The notes under the pieces are model-generated. The model did no database searches and was not told the origin of the DNA. It saw only the letters and a program-made list of their open reading frames with translations. Both the position numbers and the translations under genes were made by a program. From JBBTRP01 sp038065125 (lineage in GTDB: Bacteria; Patescibacteriota; Patescibacteriia; JACQRZ01), in contig JBBTRP010000058.1 in the NCBI GenBank assembly GCA_038065125.1, forward strand, positions 1-34,218: 34,218 bases of DNA, in the 5' to 3' direction. Within the stretch, counting starts at the first letter, position 1; each line of letters begins with the position of its first letter. This document shows, piece by piece, positions 30,817-34,218 of the stretch.

Positions 30817-32088
30817 TCACACGACGATCGCGCCAAGCTGGAGACAGTCGAGTGCACCGTGGACCCTTTTGTCCTGCCGCGCGGTTACGGCGATGTCGGC
30901 TACGCGGCGCGCCGCGTAGTGAACCGTCACGCGCATGAACCACTCGCCGTGGTGCACGGAGCCATCCTTTCCAAAGTGATCGAAACTCCGCGGCCGATTT
31001 ATCACCTCCTCCTGAAGGACATATCGGTAGTACGAGCCGCACGCAGTGCTCATCGCGTCCGCAAACCGCGGATCGTCCGAAAAGATGGTCCCCTTCATGC
31101 CGCTGGAGATGGACTCCTTGAGCACGAACCGCTTCCCTTCGCACCGAGCTCTCCAGTAGTCGGGGGTCTCGCGCTTGTGTACGAGATACGTCGTGGGAAT
31201 ATATCGTCGGACGAGCTCGAGCGATGCGGCCGGAATCTGCGACTTGAGAATTGACTCGAGCTCCTCATTCCCGAGGTCATTCCTCAGGAGCGCAAGGACC
31301 GCTTTTGATCCCAAAAAAGGTTTTGGCGGGATCAAGAAGTCAATGTCTCCCGCCCGATACTGCTCGACGAGCAAGGCATTGAGCGCGGTGTTGTGATGCA
31401 GGAACGGCAGATCGACAAGGAGCGTGTGCTGCCTGCCGTCGGGGCAGGTAAAACGTCCATTCCCATTCACGTGCACGTCGCTCTCCGCGATCACGACAGT
31501 CTCGATGCCATGCTCGGCGAGTTCCGATTGAAAAATGCGGAACTCAGGCGTATAGAATCGCTCCTGATCGGCGTAGAGAAGCGCAACACTCGTCTCTCCT
31601 CTGCGTGCGACCTCCTTGGCGAGCATATTTGCAACGCCGGGGAACGCATCTGCTTCGGGCGACACGGCCCGTCGGATCCGCGCCGCCAGCGTGGAGTACC
31701 CCAGGCCGTGTTTGTTGTGCCCATCGATCTCGGCGATCCGCAGTTCGCCGTCCCCAGACTCCATGAGGTCGACCTTGCAGATGCTGGGTGCACTGCCAGG
31801 CCGGGTGGTCATGAAGTCGTGATAGACTACCGGAACTCCGGTCCGCAACGCCCGGGCAATCACTCCCCAAGTCGCGCTATGGCAGAGGTCGGGCCTCGCG
31901 GCAATGGCAGCAATCCGCCCGAGACCACCCAGGCAATCGTGCAAAGCCGCGCCGAGCGCTTCCAGTTGATCCTTCTTGTCCCGGGAAACTTCGTAAACGC
32001 TCGGGGAGAGAAGAAAGCCATGGCTCGCCGCTCTCCCGTCATCCCACAAACCAGAATCCAGGACAACCTGCTTTACTTTTCCGAACAT
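30817..32088 (-). CDS. Probable circularly permuted ATP-grasp ligase
   Basis: This 423-residue soluble protein resembles the circularly permuted ATP-grasp group (glutathionylspermidine-synthase-like and related peptide ligases). Supporting segments are ICKVDLMESGDGELRIAEID near residue 105, and LVDLPFLHHNTAL followed by FLIPPKPFLGSKAVLALL (about 225-265). Near the end are FVLKESISSGMKGTIFSD (Lys and Gly-rich nucleotide loop, about 325) and YRYVLQEEV. Such enzymes form amide bonds using ATP; the substrate here is unknown. Translation starts at 32088 with a strong GGAGG 6 nt upstream. The adjacent upstream HAD gene is in the same direction, separated by a 97-bp spacer with two hairpins. Confidence 0.65.
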   Translation of the reverse strand: MFGKVKQVVLDSGLWDDGRAASHGFLLSPSVYEVSRDKKDQLEALGAALHDCLGGLGRIAAIAARPDLCHSATWGVIARALRTGVPVVYHDFMTTRPGSAPSICKVDLMESGDGELRIAEIDGHNKHGLGYSTLAARIRRAVSPEADAFPGVANMLAKEVARRGETSVALLYADQERFYTPEFRIFQSELAEHGIETVVIAESDVHVNGNGRFTCPDGRQHTLLVDLPFLHHNTALNALLVEQYRAGDIDFLIPPKPFLGSKAVLALLRNDLGNEELESILKSQIPAASLELVRRYIPTTYLVHKRETPDYWRARCEGKRFVLKESISSGMKGTIFSDDPRFADAMSTACGSYYRYVLQEEVINRPRSFDHFGKDGSVHHGEWFMRVTVHYAARRVADIAVTARQDKRVHGALDCLQLGAIVV

Positions 32089-32123
32089 GATACCTCCGAG
32101 GCTCGCATTGTAAGGGAACGGGC

Positions 32124-32171
32124 GCCACGACTTCGTGGCAGGATTGCTGTCGGCCTCCTTTCCGACAACAG
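32124..32171 (-). other. Two hairpins in the HAD/ATP-grasp spacer
   Basis: GCCACG/CGTGGC (32124-32129, 32134-32139) forms a 6-bp stem. A second stem, TGTCGG/CCGACA (32048-type arms at 32148-32153 and 32162-32167, extended by two more pairs), has the minus-strand loop AAAGGAGG, a perfect Shine-Dalgarno-like sequence with no start codon at a useful distance. They could be an mRNA processing or stability element. Confidence 0.55.
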
Positions 32172-32184
32172 ACTGCCGCCAATA

Positions 32185-32625
32185 TCAACGAACAATCGGG
32201 AGGATTTCGTGCAAGGAGCCGACCGTGTACGAGGGTTGTTCGATTTCTTTTTGGGGTTTTTCATCGGAAAATTTTCCCGCCATTACCCAGACCGTTTGCA
32301 GCCCGAGCGCGTTGCCGATGCCGATCTCTTTCCTTACGCGATCGCCGACGACAAAACTCGATCGCCTGTCCACGCTGTCGCGCGGCACACACTGTTCAAA
32401 ATCATTTTTATTTTTGCCGTCCGATATCACGATGCGAGAAAAATATTGATCAAGGCCCAGCTCGGTGATCAGCTCTTTTCTTGACGGCGCAGCGCGGCTG
32501 ATCAGGCACAGCGAAAAGCCTCTTTCACGCAGTGCCTGCAAGACGAGTCGTGCATCTGCGACAAGACACTGTTGGTCAGGATCGTAGAGCGTGCGATTGA
32601 AATCGAAGATGATGATTTTTTTCAT
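32185..32625 (-). CDS. HAD-superfamily protein with DxN motif
   Basis: The 146-residue protein has a compact HAD fold: FDFNRTLYDPD at the N-terminus, LCLISRA (motif II Ser), a Lys-containing segment ISDGKNKNDF, and FVVGDRVRKEIGIG (motif IV). The usual second Asp of motif I (DxD), the general acid of phosphatases, is Asn here, so phosphatase activity may be weak or altered. There is almost no cap domain. It starts with an ATG just after a terminator-like hairpin and precedes the ATP-grasp gene by 97 bp, so the two may act together. Confidence 0.78.
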   Translation of the reverse strand: MKKIIIFDFNRTLYDPDQQCLVADARLVLQALRERGFSLCLISRAAPSRKELITELGLDQYFSRIVISDGKNKNDFEQCVPRDSVDRRSSFVVGDRVRKEIGIGNALGLQTVWVMAGKFSDEKPQKEIEQPSYTVGSLHEILPIVR

Positions 32626-32632
32626 AAAAATT

Positions 32633-32677
32633 TCAGTAAAAATAAAACCAGCTTTCAGGCGTGCGCCGAAAAGCTGG
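32633..32677 (-). terminator. Strong intrinsic terminator upstream of the HAD gene
   Basis: On the minus strand an 8-bp stem with AGCTTT arms, a 2x2 internal loop and an inner 4-bp GC stem (32648-32677) are followed by TTTTATTTTT. It ends 8 nt before the HAD ATG, so it either stops tRNA-Leu read-through or acts as an attenuator. Confidence 0.75.
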
Positions 32678-32679
32678 GC

Positions 32680-32882
32680 AGTGAATCGTTTGCGGTGGGA
32701 AGTCCCTTACTTAGGGTGTTGTGACAGTATATCGAAACGAAAAAACTAGCTTTCCGACGGAAAGTCCGTAATGCCAATACCCCTGGCTGGTTTGATTTTT
32801 TCTCGTTTCAATGGTGATCATACGTCTGATAGTTAAATAGTATCAAATAATATTTTTTCGTGCAAGCGTCGAAAAAAAATAT
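32680..32882. other. Structured non-coding stretch between HAD gene and tRNA-Leu
   Basis: No convincing gene is present. On the minus strand it contains a GCCA/TGGC hairpin, then ACGGA-CTT-TCCGT, which overlaps and excludes a second hairpin CTTTCC-GTC-GGAAAG followed by CTAG and TTTTTT. A CCCT/AGGG hairpin comes after these. The flanks GAAACGAAAAAA (around 32735-32746) and TTTTTTCTCGTTTC (around 32798-32811) are inverted repeats. It may be a leader with alternative structures. Confidence 0.45.
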
Positions 32883-32900
32883 TGCCGCGGGAGGGAATTG
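32883..32900 (-). repeat. 18-bp copy of the tRNA-Leu 3' end
   Basis: TGCCGCGGGAGGGAATTG is identical to 33047-33064, the discriminator, acceptor and part of the T-arm of tRNA-Leu, in the same orientation 164 bp away. The GC-rich 146 bp in between holds two hairpins (ATCCGGCC/GGCCGGAT at 32954-32973 and AACACAA/TTGTGTT near 33001-33019) and no supported gene. Confidence 0.8.
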
Positions 32901-33046
32901 CCCACAACTCTTCAGCCGCCGTCGCTCGCCTCGGTCGCGGGCCGCCCCTCGCGATCCGGCCTGCTGGCCGGATATCGCTGTGGTCTTCAATCCCCACACG
33001 CAACACAAGCAGTTGTGTTGCTCCTTGCATTTTCTCTTCGTTCAAA

Positions 33047-33130
33047 TGCCGCGGGAGGGAATTGAACCCTCATGAGATTGCTCTCGCAGGATTTTGAGTC
33101 CTGTGCGTCTGCCAGTTCCGCCACCGCGGC
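33047..33130 (-). tRNA. tRNA-Leu (CAA)
   Basis: The 84-nt class II cloverleaf has acceptor GCCGCGG/CCGCGGC, anticodon stem-loop CAGGA-CTCAAAA-TCCTG with anticodon CAA, a long variable arm (GAGA/TCTC) and T-arm GAGGG-TTCAATT-CCCTC. The discriminator is A and CCA is not encoded. It reads UUG. Confidence 0.95.
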
Positions 33131-33149
33131 TCAATAAATAATCCCTATG

Positions 33150-33178
33150 ATGATAGCTATTTGATTGCGCTCAGTCAA
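33150..33178 (-). promoter_or_regulatory. Promoter of tRNA-Leu
   Basis: TTGACT (33173-33178) and TATCAT (33150-33155) on the minus strand are separated by 17 bp. The start would lie about 13 nt before the tRNA. Confidence 0.8.
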
Positions 33179-33182
33179 TCCG

Positions 33183-33211
33183 TTGTAGCAAAGCGCCCGC
33201 CATGATAGGAT
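33183..33211 (+). promoter_or_regulatory. Promoter of gpmI
   Basis: TTGTAG (33183-33188), 17-bp spacer, TAGGAT (33206-33211). The predicted start is within a few bases of the ATG at 33221, so the mRNA may be leaderless; no Shine-Dalgarno is present. Confidence 0.5.
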
Positions 33212-33220
33212 AGTGATACT

Positions 33221-34218
33221 ATGACATCAAAACAACCGATCGTATTGATCGTCTTGGACGGGTATGGCATATCGCCGGTCCATGAGAACAACCCTATTGC
33301 GCTTGCAAAAAAACCCGTCATGGACTCGCTCCTTGCCCACTACCCCTATGGCGTGTTGGACGCGTCCGGTATTGCAGTTGGTCTGCCGTGGGGCGAGGTG
33401 GGAAACTCTGAAGTCGGCCACTTGAATCTCGGCGCGGGGCTCGTGGTGTACCAAAGTCTTCCGCGCATCAACATCTCGATCGAGAACAAGAGTTTCTTTT
33501 CCAATGACGCGTTCCTAAAAAGCGCCGAACATGTCAAAAAAAACTCCTCGCGTCTTCATCTCTTAGGCATCGCCTCAACCGGCGGGGTACACGGCCACAT
33601 CGATCACCTCAAAAGCCTGGTCGCGTTTGCCCACCAGCAAAAAATCAAAGACGTCTTCATCCACTGCATCACGGACGGACGCGACTCTCCACCCCAGTCG
33701 GCAGCGACCTTTCTCAAGGATTTGGAAAAAACTTTGAAGTCGGAAAAAACCGGGCAGATCGCGACCTTGAGTGGCCGCTTCTTCGGCATGGATAGAAACA
33801 CCACCTGGGACCGCACGCAAAAATGCTACGACCTCCTCACCGATGGCGCGGGTACGCCCGTCAAAAATCCGTTCGACGCGCTCAAAGAGTCATACAAAAA
33901 AAAGATAGATGACGAGATGTTCGAGCCGGTGTTCATCGCCGACCGGAAGGGCGCGCCACTGGGCACGATCAAGGAAAACGACGCCGTGATCTTCTTTAAC
34001 TTCCGCGAGGACCGCGCGCGACAGCTTGCGCAGGCGTTTGTTGAGGGGGAGTTTGAGGGTTTCGAGCGAAAAGTCCGGCCGAAAAACCTCTTCTTCGCCA
34101 CCATGACCGAGTACGAGGCCGGCATGCCGGTGTCGGCAGTCGCGTTCCCGCCTGAGCACATCAAGCACCCGTTCGGACTTTTAGTTTCCCAGAAAAAAAT
34201 GAAACAACTGCGCATTGC
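33221..34218 (+). CDS. gpmI: 2,3-bisphosphoglycerate-independent phosphoglycerate mutase (3' end outside window)
   Basis: GpmI interconverts 3- and 2-phosphoglycerate in glycolysis using two metal ions (usually Mn). I translated the frame by hand from the ATG at 33221; 332 codons are visible and the C-terminal part, about one third of the usual ~510 residues, is cut off. Clear motifs are VLIVLDGYGIS (metal-binding Asp), VGNSEVGHLNLGAG with the phosphorylated Ser, GGVHGHIDHL, ITDGRDSPP, LSGRFFGMDR and NFREDRARQ. It is divergent from tRNA-Leu, with its own promoter and apparently a leaderless start. Confidence 0.96.
   Translation, partial: MTSKQPIVLIVLDGYGISPVHENNPIALAKKPVMDSLLAHYPYGVLDASGIAVGLPWGEVGNSEVGHLNLGAGLVVYQSLPRINISIENKSFFSNDAFLKSAEHVKKNSSRLHLLGIASTGGVHGHIDHLKSLVAFAHQQKIKDVFIHCITDGRDSPPQSAATFLKDLEKTLKSEKTGQIATLSGRFFGMDRNTTWDRTQKCYDLLTDGAGTPVKNPFDALKESYKKKIDDEMFEPVFIADRKGAPLGTIKENDAVIFFNFREDRARQLAQAFVEGEFEGFERKVRPKNLFFATMTEYEAGMPVSAVAFPPEHIKHPFGLLVSQKKMKQLRI

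Noticed and set aside
31393..32484. 363-codon plus-strand open frame
   Set aside because: It runs antisense to the ATP-grasp-like and HAD genes, which have good starts and motifs; the product shows no motif.
32735..32811. Resemblance to RNase P RNA (GGAAAGTCC)
   Set aside because: The following conserved regions and the 3' pairing partner of RNase P RNA are absent and the structured region is too short.
32833..33097. Small open frames on both strands near tRNA-Leu
   Set aside because: They run through the tRNA or its duplicated end and show typical spurious composition.
1..34218. CRISPR arrays, rRNA genes, transposases or prophage genes
   Set aside because: No regularly spaced repeats, rRNA sequence or recombinase/phage motifs were seen on either strand.

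Overview
The window looks like a chromosomal segment of a Candidate Phyla Radiation (Patescibacteria) bacterium. This is an inference. It rests on tightly packed genes with ATGA overlaps, many start codons with weak or no Shine-Dalgarno sequence, a divergent MurG, several small membrane proteins of no known family, and a sparse metabolic gene set. TGA ends many genes, so the standard bacterial code (table 11) applies and the UGA-Gly recoding of some CPR lineages does not.

Positions 1-7994 (minus strand) hold a dcw-type peptidoglycan and division cluster, transcribed as small membrane protein, mraY, murD, ftsW, murG, a family 2 glycosyltransferase, murC and murB. murB runs off the left edge. 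Divergent from it is rpmA (ribosomal protein bL27), whose bidirectional terminator separates it from the convergent operon parA-parB-murA-ctpA (12677-8407). That operon joins chromosome partitioning to the first committed step of peptidoglycan synthesis and a C-terminal processing protease.

Positions 12905-18448 encode two large, mutually paralogous envelope proteins. One has fibronectin type III domains; the other has a Gln-rich linker and two carboxypeptidase-regulatory-like domains. A Met tRNA, an unknown two-helix membrane protein and a run of minus-strand genes follow: Ham1-like NTP pyrophosphatase, EamA transporter, HD hydrolase, two-helix protein, ribokinase and HAD hydrolase. A perfect 38-bp palindrome lies next, then an AbiEii-like nucleotidyltransferase with a small partner, and divergent recQ.

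Positions 26510-30622 are a pyrimidine locus. pyrF is on the plus strand. On the minus strand are pyrE and pyrD, preceded by a class II aminoacyl-tRNA-synthetase-like core protein that has a possible attenuator leader. The initiator tRNA lies between the two halves. Next come a probable circularly permuted ATP-grasp ligase with an upstream HAD protein, a 420-bp structured non-coding stretch, tRNA-Leu(CAA), and gpmI running off the right edge.

The most unusual signal is a pair of 179-bp long-hairpin elements (12731-12909 and 28661-28839). They have no length difference. Their terminal arms differ between copies but have changed together so that pairing is kept. Both sit at the 3' end of a minus-strand gene, in the same orientation.
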